Shown here: positions 1 to 11,766 of the stretch, piece by piece
Layout of the letters: every line of letters starts with the position of its first letter
Numbering within the stretch: the first letter of the stretch is position 1
Origin: Ursus arctos
Lineage: Eukaryota > Chordata > Mammalia > Carnivora > Ursidae
NCBI RefSeq assembly: GCF_023065955.2
Contig: NW_026622797.1
Location: 55,735,689-55,799,688 of the forward strand
DNA: 64,000 bases
Direction of reading: 5' to 3'
Translations under genes and position numbers: made by a program
The notes under the pieces: model-generated
What the model was told of the DNA's origin: nothing
What the model saw: only the letters and a program-made list of their open reading frames with translations
Database searches by the model: none

Positions 1-234
1 AGCCACATATACTATTGAGCTAGATACATCTATTATTCAGAATTTATTAGACTAAATCTTTCTAGTTCTTCTCAAATATTATACTTTATATGGCATTTCA
101 TAAATTTCAATACATTAACCAAAAAGCAGATGGAGAATAAAGGACAAATTGCATTCACTGAAACACAATAAAACTGAATGCTCTGTCCTTAATAAACATA
201 ATAGGTGAGAAAAGGAAATAAAATAATATATTTA

Positions 235-490
235 GAGTGGTGATGGGTGACAGGGGATAGGAGATATAGGCTTCCAGGTATGCAATGAATAAGTCATGGG
301 AATAAAAGTCACAACATAGGGAATATAGTCAATGATATTGTAATAGCATTGTATAATGACAGATGGTAGCTACACTTGTGGAGAGCATAACAAAACGTGT
401 AGAGAAGTTGAATTGCTATGCCGTACACCTAACTAATGTAACATTATGTGTCAACTATACTCAAGTAATAAATAAATAAACAAATAAAAA
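235..490 (+). mobile_element. L1 3'-UTR fragment (5'-truncated)
   Basis: The stretch from 'gaataagtcatggg' through 'agggaatatagtcaatgat' and 'gtcaactatactcaagtaa' follows the 3'-UTR of mid-age mammalian L1 elements, ending in an A-rich AATAAATAAATAAA tail near 465-490. No ORF2 remains upstream, so it is a short 5'-truncated copy in sense orientation. Subfamily not assigned. Confidence 0.75.
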
Positions 491-708
491 TGGAAAAAAT
501 AAAGTGCTGAAAATCTTTTAATAACTATTGACTATGTAATACAATAATAGAAATCTATGGAAACAAAGTGGTGCAAGGTCAGTGATAGTGTCTACCACAC
601 ATACAATGAAAGGCATAGCCTCAATAATGATTTAAGATATCCAAAGTAAATCAACAATTACACAGGGGAACATACACAAAGATGGCTAAAATTAAAAGTG
701 TTGGTAAA

Positions 709-824
709 GGGCACCTGGCTGGCTCAGTTGGAAAAGCATGCAAGTCTTGATCTCGTGGTCATGAGTTTGAGCTTCACGTTTCGTGTAGAGATTACTTATA
801 TAAATAAATACATTTGGAAAAAAG
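709..824 (+). mobile_element. CAN-SINE, short old subtype
   Basis: Starts with gggcacctggctggctcagt, the tRNA-derived head of the Carnivora SINE, and ends with 'gtagagattacttatataaataaata' type tail. It lacks the CT-rich middle of the longer copies. The copy at 37760-37870 has the same short architecture, so two CAN-SINE subtypes are present in the window. Diverged; no clear target-site duplication. Confidence 0.85.
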
Positions 825-939
825 AGAAACAGAGCCTTTAACATTTCTGGTTAGGGTACATAGTTTTAAGCATTTTTTGAAAAACAGTCTGACTTTATCA
901 AATAATACATACTGTGTATATTAAATATTTATTACTGCA

Positions 940-1428
940 TAGTAAGTCTCCTCAAACTCTGTGGCTTAAAACCACAATACTCATTGATGTTCTTTGGTGT
1001 TTTTGGGGGGGGGCAAGGGATTCAAGTGTGAATTGGTAGGATTTTGCAGACATACGGTGTCTGGATCATCTCAAGATTTTCTTCACTCAGATGGTTTGTG
1101 CTTGGACTGCAAGTGCTAAGAACTAGAAATGAATCATTTCTCTTTATCTTAACATAGGCTGTCTCTATAATCTCTTTAACATGGTGACTGTAGAGTAAGC
1201 AGACGTCTTACACATCAGTTCAGACTCCTTACACACATGGTCCAAGAGAAAGAACTAGGTGGATATCATATTGCCTTTTATGATCTACACAGCATAGTTT
1301 CTAACACATTCTATTGATGGAGAAAGTTTCAAAGATTTACTCATACTCAAGGGAAGAGAATATAGCCTCTGCTTCTGAAGAGGGATTGTCAACGTCATGT
1401 TTTGAAAATACAATCTACCACAACCTAT
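940..1428 (+). repeat. Interspersed repeat 'A', near full copy (family name not assigned)
   Basis: Begins with 'tactgcatagtaagtctcc' and 'ctgtggcttaaaaccac' and ends with 'attctattgatgg' then 'gaaaatacaatctacca'. This order of motifs is a pattern I know from mammal-wide interspersed repeats (gctgcataacaaacc...gtggcttaaaacaac...cacattctattgg...). A second long copy is at 41510-42045 and a 5' fragment at 35025-35140. The 98-codon reverse-strand open frame here is incidental. I cannot name the family with certainty. Confidence 0.6.
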
Positions 1429-1719
1429 AATCAAGTAATTCACTCCTGAGTGAATAGTAATCAAAAATCCATGCCCATCACACCAAATAAAATATGACAG
1501 TATATTTATCATCACATTCAAGTAGGAGAGCCCTCTTGAAATAATATAAGAAGCACAAAATATAAGTAATAATTCTAGCACACTTAGCTACTTTAAAACT
1601 ATAACCTTTGCCACTAAGGTAAATAATACTAGCTAAATAAGCCAGGTTAGAAAAGATACCTGGAAAACATTTAAGACCCTATTAATCAGGGTTGCAAAAA
1701 TTACAATATCATTTATTCT

Positions 1720-2270
1720 TTCACACCCAATAATATAAAAGTTGGGTAATATCAAATGTTTAGAAAATATGTTGGAATGTGGTGTAGATTATTATAACCA
1801 TGGTGTAACTAGCATCTAGGGCTCAGATATCCCACTTCTGAGGATGTGAATCTTAGAGAAAAACTTCCAAACACAGTTTGCAAATATGATATAAATATAT
1901 CAAGTCTATTTTTTGTTTTTGTGTCAAGACAACACCAGCAATCAATCAATCATCAATCAAAACACTGCCATAGCGGCCTCATATGTATGCACAAAGACAT
2001 GAACAAGAATGTCCATTGCAAAATTGTTTGCTGTAGTAAAAGAACTGAAAAAAATTTAAAGGATATTTAAAATGATAATTATATGACCAATGAAAACAAT
2101 TAGAAATAAATGGGTCCATTTTTATTCACAAATACAAAGAAATCACAAAAATCTTGGGTAAAAAAGAAAAGTTGCAAAAGGGTAAGCAGTGTAAAGATCA
2201 TTTATGTAAATTTAGAAACAATAGTACTGTTAATTGCAAAACAATATTATGTATTAAATTATTAATGCCC
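1720..2270 (+). mobile_element. Ancient L1 (L1M-type) ORF2 end and 3' region, sense
   Basis: Motifs follow the degenerate ORF2 C-terminal region of old L1s: 'gacatgaacaagaatgtcc' with 'attgcaaaattgtttg', then 'agttgcaaaagggtaagcagtg' and 'catttatgtaaatttagaaac'. Frames are broken by stops. Left edge uncertain. The 74-codon frame at 1846-2070 lies inside this relic and is not a gene. Confidence 0.6.
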
Positions 2271-2280
2271 TTTTGAAACT

Positions 2281-2430
2281 TTTTTCCCCAGTTTCATTGA
2301 GAAGTAAATGACATCTATCACTGTATAAATTTAAGGTGTACACATGATGGTTTGATTTACATATACTGTGATATTATTGCCACAATACACTTAGTTAACA
2401 TCCATCATCTCATATAGATACAATAAAAAG
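2281..2430 (-). mobile_element. Old L1-type 3'-UTR fragment, antisense
   Basis: 'cagtttcattgagaag', 'ctgtataaatttaaggtgta' and 'cttagttaacatccatcat' match the common 'attgagatataattgacata...gtataagtttaaggtgtac...ttagttaacatccatca' repeat pattern, which I take to be an old L1 3' end. Family inferred; orientation tentative. Confidence 0.5.
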
Positions 2431-2867
2431 AAAAGAAAAAAAATTCTCCTTGTGATGAGAAACTTTTGAAACCTAAATACATCAACTTCCTCTAATATCA
2501 CTCATCAGATAATGTACATTTTTCTCATGAAATCTTGATTACATATTTGTCTACAATTTTCTTCTTTTTAATAAAATTATAGCTATTCAGTGGGAGATAC
2601 TCAAGGACTGTATCTTAATGGACATTTAACTGGTGAATCTAATTGGATCAAAATTGAATTTTTAAAAACTAAAATATCTATTATAGTTACCCAACCTTTT
2701 TACACTGAAATGCCAAATACATTTATTGTTATTATTAATCTACTACCAAAAGCTAACACATACACATGACTTACTCTATTATTTACACACCTAATTTTTT
2801 TTATGTGAACCCAGAATTAAACAGAATGTCTATAAAAGTGGAAGAGGTATAGAAAATTCTGTGTGTG
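2431..2867. other. No recognised feature
   Basis: AT-rich sequence without a repeat I recognise, without codon-like structure and without a notable simple repeat. Confidence 0.5.
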
Positions 2868-3058
2868 GTGGCAGCCAGTTTCCTGATTCATAGGTGACCA
2901 TCTTCTCAAAGTGTGCTCACATATGGTAGAAGGGGAGAGGACTCCACCATCGTGACCAAAGTACAGTCCAAAGGGCTTGCTTCCTTATGCTAGCACATTG
3001 ATAGTTAGGATTTCAACATATGGATTTTGGGAGAACACAAATATTTAATCAATAACAC
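2868..3058 (-). mobile_element. MaLR (MLT1/MST-type) LTR remnant, antisense
   Basis: Reads as the reverse complement of an ERVL-MaLR LTR: 'cagtttcctgattcatagg', 'tgtgctcacatatggtagaagg', 'gactccaccatcgtgacc', and 'taggatttcaacatatgga' followed by 'gagaacacaaatatttaatc'. The middle is shortened compared with the usual LTR. It is a solo LTR-like remnant with no internal region recognised next to it. Confidence 0.8.
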
Positions 3059-3227
3059 AAGCACTTAAAAAATGAGATATGAACCATTGAGGAACAGCCA
3101 TTTCAACATTATTGTAAAATTATCTGAATAAGTGAATATAGTAATTTTTAACTTTTTAATCTCCCCTATATTTCTAGTTCTATTACTCTGTAATTGTATT
3201 TGTTTTGTGCTTTTTTCCCACAGAACA

Positions 3228-3243
3228 TGTGTGTGTGTGTGTG
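3228..3243. repeat. (TG)8 microsatellite
   Basis: Short uninterrupted TG dinucleotide run. Confidence 0.9.
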
Positions 3244-4009
3244 GTTTCTCACTATTACATCTTCCAGAATTTATAGATATCATTGTTTAGTTAAATTAAT
3301 TGAGTTCTATTTCAAAAGTTTATTGCAACTTTAAAGATTTATTTTTGCAAAGTTCTTCCCTGTATATTCTAGTCTCTGAAGTCAGTTACTCAGTGATGGA
3401 CATTTTGGACACATTCAGTCTCCAGAATCCACACTCAATTCTGTAGCCTATGAACAAAAGCCACTATTTGTTGTTCATTACACATGGCATTCTCTCTGTG
3501 TCTATGAGGTGGAGTGGGACTCGTTCTGCTAATGCTACTATAAAATATACATTTTTCCCCAAGAGATTACTCCCACTTTTTATTTTTGAACTCGAGTTGA
3601 TTTTGAGTTTATCACTGGTCCAAAACTAGTCTTGTCTACCTCCAATCCCATAATAATGTTCTGTAATGATGTTCTATGTACATATTGTTGTATGGTTTCT
3701 TTCAGCTATATATTCATGGTTTGTCTCCTATCCTTTTTTTTTTTTTTTATCTTTCAAGGATTTTCCCAGTTCTCTGGATGATTAGTGTACATTATGCTGT
3801 TCTCCAAACCTGTTATTGACAACATTTATAAAAAAATATGCTTTCTCATTTTGAGTTTTTTGAGCTGGGAGACGTGTGTTTAGTTGACCGTGTTTTCTCA
3901 GTCTCTGATTTAGACTTTATATGCCATAAAAATAACATATACATTCTCCATGTCATCAAATGTTCTTGTAGAATATGAATTTTAATGGCTATAAAATAGC
4001 CAATTGTAC
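3244..4009. other. No recognised feature
   Basis: AT-rich; contains a poly-T run near 3736-3750. Only short incidental open frames. Confidence 0.5.
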
Positions 4010-4230
4010 TAAATAATACATATTTCATTTAATCAATCTTCTATTATTAGATTTAATATTCTATCTGAAGAGTTTTATAAATAATGCTTCAAATAAATTA
4101 TTCTATATAAAACTTTGTGAACATTTTAATTATCCATAAGAATAAATGCTTAGCAGCAGAAATGCTGAATCAAGTACATAAGCATCCAAAAGTATTTAAA
4201 TATATATTAGATAGGCCTTTATGTTCTTAT
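4010..4230 (-). mobile_element. Old L1-like 3' end, antisense (tentative)
   Basis: 'cttctattattagat', 'ttataaataatgcttc', 'tgtgaacattttaattatcc', 'gcagaaatgctgaatcaa' parallel the antisense L1 pattern 'cttctattgatggac...tataaacaatgctgc...tgaacattcttgtac...gaattgctgggtca'. Strongly diverged. Confidence 0.45.
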
Positions 4231-4410
4231 TTATGAGGTTATCTCAAATGTTATAATTTTGCATAACATTTTAATTACTGCTATTAATTACTGCTATTTG
4301 ATTCTTAACTCAGAAGATCTGAAAAATAAATATTTATGGAAATGCTTCCTTAACCATCTAGTTACTTTATGTGTTATTTTCTCACACTATCTAAGGCCAA
4401 AAATACTGCA

Positions 4411-4412
<2 letters not shown>

Positions 4413-4442
<30 letters not shown>
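4413..4442. repeat. (AC)15 microsatellite
   Basis: Thirty bases of pure AC repeat flanked by 'caat' and 'attgtg'. It also produces a run of Thr-His codons in one frame, which is an artefact. Confidence 0.95.
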
Positions 4443-4444
<2 letters not shown>

Positions 4445-4984
4445 TGTGTTCTCAATGTTTGACATCAATTATTCCATATTTAACTCAATTCTGTTTGGGA
4501 AAATAATAATTTCTTGTTCCCTTTGGTTTAAAATGCCACACACAGAAGAGTAATGGGTTTCACATTTTTTACCTCACTCTCTGTCAAAATAGTTCTCAAG
4601 TAATTAATTACTCTCTTGTGAAAGTCACTAAGGCAAATTTTCAAGTAGAGAAAAAAAACCCACATGCTATTTTGGGTGCCCCCTAATATGCTGCCTCTTG
4701 CCATTCTTCCTCTCTCTAAACCTACACTGCCACTATTGAGTATCCAATGGCTTCATGTTTCCCTCATCATAAAAGATCTGTATCAACAGTTTCAAAATGC
4801 TTTAAGGCTGTACCAACCTGCATATGTAAGAGGAAATCTGCCATATCCCACACTGAGAATCTACCACATACCACAGGTGATATATTAGGCACTATATACA
4901 CAAAGAAGAATAAGGTACAGTTCTTGTTCTTGAGAACTTCAAAGTTTCACAGATAAAAATAAAACTTAAAAAATTCTAATGCCT
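4443..4984. other. No recognised feature
   Basis: Overlapping 74- and 69-codon frames occur on the + strand at 4664-4956 without any domain; nothing supports a gene. Confidence 0.5.
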
Positions 4985-5560
4985 CTGGATAGGTATGTAT
5001 AAAGAAATCACATATGGAGTGCTTGTGAGTGCACAGAGACTAGTTATCTACAGAAAGCCTCATTGCTTCACAAAGGAGCTACTAATTGAATAGATTTTAA
5101 ATGAATGTACAATAATTAACTAGGCAAAATGAAAGGAAAAATATATTTCAACAAAATAAGTAATTTTGTCCAAGAGGACAGAACTGTGATTTAGATCAAA
5201 TGACATGCAAAATATTGAGTTTCCATGTGGTGTGGTTATTATAAATGTATATTTTGAGAGAAGAGAGTATAGTGAATATGAACAGGTAAGTGAGAACTAA
5301 TCTTTGCAAGGTTTTCTATATTAAATCAAAAAGTTTGGGCTTTGTTCTAGAGACAGTCGGAAAATGAGAGAACCCTTAAATAGAAAAGAAACATGTACTA
5401 CATTTTGTTTTAGAAAAATGTTGAGCATATAGGCAGGAAGAATGAATGAAGCAGATATGATTCAACAACTGGGACCACTTAACAAATCTGACTGTAATGG
5501 TCAAAGGAAGAAAGATGATAATGGCTTGAACCAAGAGAAGAGTAGGAAGTAAAGAGAGAA
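4985..5560 (-). mobile_element. L2 LINE fragment, antisense
   Basis: 'aaagtttgggctttgttctag' matches the antisense L2 pattern 'agtttgggctttatcctg', and it is followed at the expected distance by a 'gactgtaatggtcaaagg...ataatggcttgaacca' stretch like antisense L2 'gctattgcaatagtccagg...gatggtggcttgaacc'. Highly diverged; left edge uncertain. Confidence 0.6.
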
Positions 5561-7111
5561 AATATATCTTCTATTTTTTTATCTTTTTCATCTTAAATAA
5601 CATTGTTGCTTCATTAAGGGAAAATAGATTATCATTAGAGGCGAGGACAGAGATTTTACTACTGTGGGTCTAGAGAGGTCTTTCCAATACTATGAATAGA
5701 CAGCTGCTGACCATGCCTAAGAGAAGAACATTTTGAGGAGACTATCAATTGGGTACCACAACTTCAAGGAAGAAAGGAAATAAAACAACAGAAAGTTTAT
5801 GAACATTATGTATTCATATATGAAATAAGAAGGAATAGGAGTAGACGTCAGTTTGCAAGGTTTCTTGATGATTCCCTCCTCTCTATTTTATCCGACATTT
5901 TGCATAATAGGGTAGAAAGAAACAAAGAGAATGCACAAGGAAGTTAAGAAAAGTCTGCTTTGTTCAACAGACACATCAAATTCTAGATATTTTAGATATT
6001 TTCAGTGAATGTTTTTGTCAAATTCTTATGCAACTAGCCAAGGACTAATCCCTACAAATTATGAGATTTGTTTTTCATTTATATTAACATACGAATTTTT
6101 CAACCAACCCTAAAAGCTTTTAACTTGGCTGGTGGTCAACAAGTCCATCACCATGTATATTTAGACAGATTTTTTTCTCCTGTCCATTAAAGAAAAAAAA
6201 AAAAAAGACAAAAAACCATGAACTCTCCTGGAACCAACCGATTAGTTAGTATGTATGCATGAATGTATTGGAATGCTTATTTTGATAAGTCTTTCTAAAA
6301 TACAATTCAAATTACTTGGCTCCAAACCAGGCCTAAGTGTTAAGGAAAGCTGTTAAGTTTTTAAGAGGGATTTTCCCTTTTGCAATTTGATAATTGTAGA
6401 TTTTTCTTTTAATTCCAAATACTTTCACATTGCTTTTTCTTGGCATTGGAGGATGTTAGCTATTTCTCAGGGGTATTGCTGTGCTCTTTTCCTGGAACAC
6501 TCTAAATGAGAAAGACACAGTAACAGGTTAAAGCTAGGGCTAGCCTCACTAATTCTCTAAACATATAATGTTAAAGAGCCAGATGTAGGAATGAACTCCT
6601 CAAGTGCCAGCTCCTCAAGTTAACTGATCTTTAGGATCCTGGCCTTGGGAATACTACTGTTATCCTCTAACAACCTCAGGAATATGATCAATCTAAGTAA
6701 TAGCTCATATAAGTTGGAAGAGATTGGATACCTGTTCCGTTTACAGTTTGTTCTCCATATGTGATGGTTTTGTTATAGTCCTTTGACTCTAACCTGGTGT
6801 AATGTGAACTGCCAAAGGATGGGATTTTTTTCCCCAGGTAGAAGGTAGGAACAAGTTCAAAATTTGATACTGTTTTACTATATCTAATTAAAGCACATAG
6901 TGTTTAGGCTGGCTTAAAGAGAGAAAGAATGTACGTTGTAAAGTCAACCATTATTGGTTTTCCAATTTTAATTGTATCAGAAAAATATAGAGGATAGAGA
7001 ATATATGGTTAAAGAGAAGATACCAGAAATTTGGATTATAATCATTCAGAAAACAAAAATAAAATCCTTAAGGGCTTTCAATTGTTTGGGGGATTAATAT
7101 AAGAAATATAA
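5561..7111. other. No recognised feature, 1.5 kb
   Basis: AT-rich with an A14 run near 6193-6206. No repeat family, RNA gene or coding structure recognised. Confidence 0.5.
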
Positions 7112-7305
7112 GGGGCGCCTGAATGGCTCAGTTGTTAAGCGTCTGCCTTCGGCTCAGATCATGATCCCAGGGTCCTGGGATCAAGCCCCGCATCGGGCTC
7201 CTACTTGGCGGGAAGCCTGTTTCTCCCTCTCCCACTCCCTCTGCTTGTGTTCCCTCTCTCGCTGTGTCTCTCTCTGTCAAATAAATAAAATCTTAAGAAA
7301 AAAAA
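7112..7305 (+). mobile_element. CAN-SINE, full length
   Basis: Runs from the head ggggcgcctgaatggctcag through 'gcgtctgccttcggctcag', 'catgatcccagggtcctggg', a CT-rich middle with 'tgtgttccctctctcgctg' and the tail 'tcaaataaataaaatctt' with A-run. Related 'atataagg' strings flank both ends, a possible short target-site duplication. The 62-codon open frame here is read-through of the SINE. Confidence 0.95.
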
Positions 7306-7311
7306 TATATA

Positions 7312-8581
7312 AGGCATTATGCAAATTCATGGAAGAGAAAGTGAGATAATTAACTATCAGCTTTCATTAATGTAGGAAAGAAATATATTGTAATTTAGAA
7401 GAAAAGTGTCTATCAAGATGAAAAAATTCTGGAAAATATCACTGAGGATTTACAAATAATTATCCCCAAATTTCTCCAGAAGAAAATAATCACACATTTT
7501 TGGTAGTTTTATCTCATTATTTAAATGAAAATAAAGCCAGTTAACAGATGATTAATGAAGGTTTCTATCATTTCTCTGATTTAATATATTACCAGTGGCA
7601 TAATGAAAAATTTTCTAAAAATTTCCCATTATAACATTGCTTGATTAAAGTCTTCTATTGGGACACTACTAAACCATTTGTTTTTTATAGCAAATAATAG
7701 CCAACCAAGTGTTGAGTGTTTATTGACCAAAGTGTTACTGGAGTGAGCAAATGGGCTGTGCCTGATTTCATCTAAAGCTCACTCACAGAAGACCCACCAG
7801 ATATATTTTCGTATTGAAGAGATTGCAACTATTTAATTTAGCTATAAATCTAAAAACAGAAAAAGGAAATCCAGAAGTATCCCTGAAATACCTGTTTTGC
7901 TCGTTCCTCAACAGTTATAATAAGTTCTATAAAATAAATAAAGTTTGAAGATATGTTAAAAAAATGACCTCTGCATATAGTAACATGATTGATTTATTAC
8001 ATTTCCAGTCACTTAGTAATCCAACAAACACTTGAAAGCTACTGAGTAAGACATTATGCTCTCCAAGTTGGGGCCATAGTCTAAAGATTATTTCCATTTA
8101 AAAAAATCTGTAAATTATGTATTCAATTGCAGACAAATCAATTTGAGCAATATTTTGAATAAACTGTAAATTCATAGAATTGTATTTACAATAGAAATTC
8201 TCATGAAGGAAGTTTTCCATGACTGTGTGATTAACCCATATATCTCTAAAAAAATGATGGATATTGCTGAAGTCTTCTTGGGGTACTTTTCCAGTGGTTT
8301 TTTAGCCTATCTCCACTGGAAAAAAAAATAGTTTTAACCATTTTTAATTATCAATGTGATATATATATATATATGTTTTTTAAAAAATTGGTATTACCCA
8401 AAGACTAATACAAATAAAAATAAAATTCTCTCTCATCACTAAATCTAATTTTAGCTTAATGATTTCTTCAGTGGATTGACTTGAGATCCCTAAAAATTAT
8501 ACTTACTCTGGAAATTTCTTATACACTCTAATTTATGCATTTGTTTCTTTATTTTTATTAATGTAAAGCATATACACAATC
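7312..8581. other. No recognised feature, with a (TA)8 tract
   Basis: AT-rich unique-looking DNA. A short TA run lies at 8359-8374. No coding signal. Confidence 0.5.
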
Positions 8582-8796
8582 AGAAAGAATCAATGATTGG
8601 GGTTCCTGGGTGGCTGAGTTAGTTAGGTGTCTGCCTTCAGCTCCGGTCATGATCCCAGGGTCCTGGAATAGAGCCTACATTGGGCTCCCTGCTTAGCAGG
8701 GAGTCTATTTCTTCCTCTGTCCCTCCCCCCATGCTCATGTTCTCTCTCAAGTAAATAAAATTTTTAATTTTTTTAAAAAAGAAAGAATCGAAGATT
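8582..8796 (+). mobile_element. CAN-SINE with 17-bp target-site duplication
   Basis: Element body 8599-8779: head 'ggttcctgggtggctgagtt', 'gtctgccttcagctccgg', 'catgatcccagggtcctgg', tail 'caagtaaataaaattttt' plus A-run. The flanks agaaagaatcaatgatt (8582-8598) and agaaagaatcgaagatt (8780-8796) are a 17-bp duplication with two mismatches, showing retroposition and fixing the edges. Confidence 0.95.
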
Positions 8797-8879
8797 AAGA
8801 AAAGCTCATAATAAGGAAATAGAACTCTGCCCTACCACTTCCCAATCAAACTTTCATGTCCTACATGATACATTTCTAA

Positions 8880-9480
8880 ATATTTGTTTTGAGAGTTAAC
8901 TCCTGAAATTATTCGTGTTCCCGGAGTTTTTCTTGTCTCGTATTAATAGGATTAATTCAGTTTCTCACCATTAGGTTTGTATGGTGTATCATTTTCCACC
9001 CTTGTATTTTAAATTATTCTGTGTATTTGTGTTTTATAAGGGTTTCTTTAGGCACTATTTAGTTTGTCAGTATTTTGGTATTTAATTATTTTAATTATAG
9101 TATTTAATCCATTTGCTTTCAATGTCATTAACAATATGTTTGATTTTAAGACTACCATTGAATTATTTATTTTATTTTCATGTTCTTTTTTCCCTATTTC
9201 TTGCCTTTTTAATTAGCTGCTCATTTTTCACTGTGTAGTTCTATATTGAATTAGTCAATATAACACTTTAATTTTTAATTTTTTGTGTTTTTCTAAGATT
9301 TTATTATATGCATCTTTAATTAACATGCCCTACCCTAAAATCATTATCTGATATTTCCTTGTTGTTGTTGTTGTTGTTTTTCTTTTTGTCCTAGTTGTTG
9401 TTGTTTTAGTTTTAGGTTTCCTGTGTGATCATCTTTACGGTTTTTATATTTTGATCTTTCTCTTTCACATTGTGAGGTCT
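8880..9480 (-). mobile_element. Old L1 fragment, antisense
   Basis: A chain of motifs in the right order matches antisense L1: 'agggtttctttaggca', 'tttaatccatttgctttcaatg', 'gttcttttttccctatttcttgcc', 'ttttattatatgcatctttaattaa'. The usual pattern is 'tttacatttaatgt...cttcctgccttc...caatatgcatctttaactta'. A TTG repeat lies at 9359-9379. Edges approximate. Confidence 0.6.
9359..9379. repeat. (TTG)n microsatellite
   Basis: About seven TTG units inside antisense old-L1 sequence, with a second shorter TTG run at about 9395-9405. Confidence 0.85.
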
Positions 9481-9694
9481 CCTCAAGTATCTATGGCTCT
9501 CAATTACCTAAACATATTTAATGATGAGGCAATAGAAATTCTGCTGTAAACATTAGGTAAAAAGGATTCGCCTTGTTGACTAGAAGGTTCTGCTTTTGAG
9601 TGTGGTTAAGTGGCAATCAATAAGGGTTAAAAAATATTTGGGTTCATTTGGTTGCTACATTTATTGGAGAGCACTGTGAATAAAAACAGCTAAC

Positions 9695-9792
9695 CCCAAT
9701 TCAGTGCTTATAATATTCCTGTACGAATATTTGCCTTAATATTCTTAATTCATACAACTGGCATATGAGGTAAGCATCAATATTTTTGCTCT
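9695..9792 (-). mobile_element. MIR-like SINE fragment, antisense (tentative)
   Basis: 'cagtgcttataatattcc', 'cttaattcatacaactgg', 'catatgaggtaagcatcaata' resemble the antisense MIR order 'gtgctaagcactttac...catttaatcctcacaac...ctatgaggtaggtactatta'. Diverged. Confidence 0.5.
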
Positions 9793-10845
9793 TATTTATT
9801 ATTATTAACATGTAAAGTATTTTTTGTTTCAAGGGTATGGTTCTGTGATTCATCAGTTTTACACAACACAGTGCTCACCATGACACATACCCACCCCAGT
9901 GTCCGTCACCCAGCCACCCAATCCCCTCACCCCCTTCCCCTCCAGCAACCCTCAGTTTGTTTCCTGAGATTGAGAGTCTGTTATGGTTTGTCTCCCTCTC
10001 TGGTTTCATCTTGTTTCATTTTTTTTCCTCTCTGCCCCTATAATCCTCTGCCTTGTCTCTTAAATTCTGCATATCAGCGAGATCATATGATAATTGTCTT
10101 TCTCTGATTGACTTATTTTCACTTAGCATAATAGCTTCTAGTTCCTTCCACGTCGTTGCAAATGGCAAGATTTCATTTCTTATGGCTGCATAATATTCCA
10201 TTACATATATATATATATATATCTCATCTTCTCTATCCATTCATCTGTTGATGGACATCTGGGCTCTTTCCATAGCTTGGCTATTGTAGACATTGCTGCT
10301 ATAAACACTGGGGTTCAGGTGCCCCTTCAGATCACTCCATTTGTATCTTTGGGGTATATACCCAATAGTACAATTGCTGGATCATAGGGTAGCTCTATTT
10401 TCAACTTTTTGGGGAACCTCCATACTGTTTTCCAGAGTGGCTGCACCAGCTTGCATTCCTACCAACAGTGTAAGAGGGTTCCCCTTTCTCCACATCCTCA
10501 CCAACATCTGTTGTTTCCTGACTTGTTAATATTAGCCATTCTAACTGCTGTCAGGTGTATCTCACTGTGATTTTGATTTGTATTTCCCTGACGCCGAGTG
10601 ATGTTGAGCACATTTTCATATGTCTGTCGGCCATTTGTATGTCTTCTTTGCAGAAATGTCTATTCGTGTCTTCCACCCATTTGTTGACTGGATTATTTGT
10701 TCTTTGGGTGTTGAGTTTGATAAGTTCTTTATAGATTTTGGATACTAGCCCTTTATCTGCTATGTCATTTGCAAATATCTTCTTCCATTCTGTCAGTTGT
10801 CTTTTGGTTTTGTTAACTGTATTTTTGCTCTTTTCATTTGAGATC
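9793..10845 (-). mobile_element. Carnivore-type L1, 5'-truncated, antisense (3'-UTR plus end of ORF2)
   Basis: Reading the reverse strand, this is the 3' end of a LINE-1 coding for the C-terminus of ORF2p (the reverse transcriptase/endonuclease protein). The reverse frame 10016-10240 contains MEYYAAIRNEILPF and a following ATTWKELEAIMLSE block, the conserved ORF2p C-terminal signature; the rest is broken by stops. The + strand shows 'gattcatcag...acacagtgctcacc', typical of the carnivore L1 3'-UTR, and later 'ctattgtagacattgctgc', 'aatagtacaattgctggatc', 'tgttgtttcctgactt', 'ccatttgttgactgg'. A TA run at 10205-10221 has expanded inside. About 1 kb of a roughly 6-kb element remains. Confidence 0.92.
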
Positions 10846-11029
10846 TTTTAGTCTAGCTTTGGTATGTAGTGTGGCAGGTGCCAGACATTCTTACATGTAG
10901 GAAAATCTTCCTCTCCTCTACCCAATTTTTTAATTGGCCTTCACATGCCTATTCCTTCTATGCAATTAAACTTTTTTGACAAAATAGATAAAGTTGGAAA
11001 GTTGATAAAGTTGATTAAAGTTTTTAAAA

Positions 11030-11104
11030 ATATGCAAGCCAAAAGTTAATGTTCAGTGCATAAACACCAACAACAAACTGGGAGAAAATATTAATTTATA
11101 AATA

Positions 11105-11150
<46 letters not shown>

Positions 11151-11756
11151 TATATATATATAACACAAGACTATGTATGCAATATATATAGTATACGTGA
11201 GTAATTTATTTGTATGCAATATATATATATTCTACATATATACATATATAGTGAAAATTACCCAAAACCTCATTTATAATTATATAAAAATGTGTTAAAA
11301 TGTCCCTCAAACATATTAAAAGATGTTCAGTCTCTCTTACAGTAAGAAAAATACAAATGTATAATATAGTGAGACACCACATCTCTCTTAACAGATTGGC
11401 AAAAATTAAAAAGTTTTATAACACATTATTGTGGGAGGCTTTGGGGAAACAGGGACTCTCAAATATTGCTGATAAGCATGCAAACTGGTGTAACTATTTC
11501 AGAAAGGAATTTGGAAATATCTAACAAAATTATAAATGCATTTACCTTTTGACTCAAGCATCCCACTTTTGGGAATTTACCCTGAAGTTATATATGCAAC
11601 AATATAAAAATGCCTATGTACCACATAATTCATTACAACATTGTTTGTAATTACAAGACTTTGGAAACAAACCAAATGCCCATTATTAGAATTGTTGAAT
11701 AAACTATGATACCCCGCAGACTTATGAAAAAGAAAGATTTTATTTTGTAATAACTT
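11030..11756 (+). mobile_element. Old L1 ORF2 3' part, sense
   Basis: 'aacaaactgggagaaaatatt' begins a degenerate L1 ORF2 C-terminal segment, followed after an AT-rich expansion by 'agatgttcagtctctctta', 'gtgagacaccacatctct', 'gcaaactggtgtaac', 'attcattacaacattgtttg', 'caaaccaaatgcccatta'. The 74-codon frame at 11300-11524 contains HIKRCSVSLTVRKIQ, similar to the HMKKCSTSL...REMQ block of ORF2p. It is older than, and opposite in orientation to, the L1 on its left. Confidence 0.8.
11108..11235. repeat. (TA)n/(CA)n compound microsatellite
   Basis: TA run, CA run, TA run, then further TA-rich strings, lying inside the old L1 copy. It splits the L1 motifs and appears to be a later expansion. Confidence 0.9.
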
Positions 11757-11766
11757 CTGGTTAATG

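Noticed and set aside
4259..4462. Frame ending in a Thr-His repeat
   Set aside because: The repeat is a (AC)n microsatellite.
10016..10240. 74-codon minus frame as a functional retrotransposon gene
   Set aside because: It is only the C-terminal remnant of L1 ORF2p in a 5'-truncated copy; no intact ORF1 or ORF2 exists in the window.
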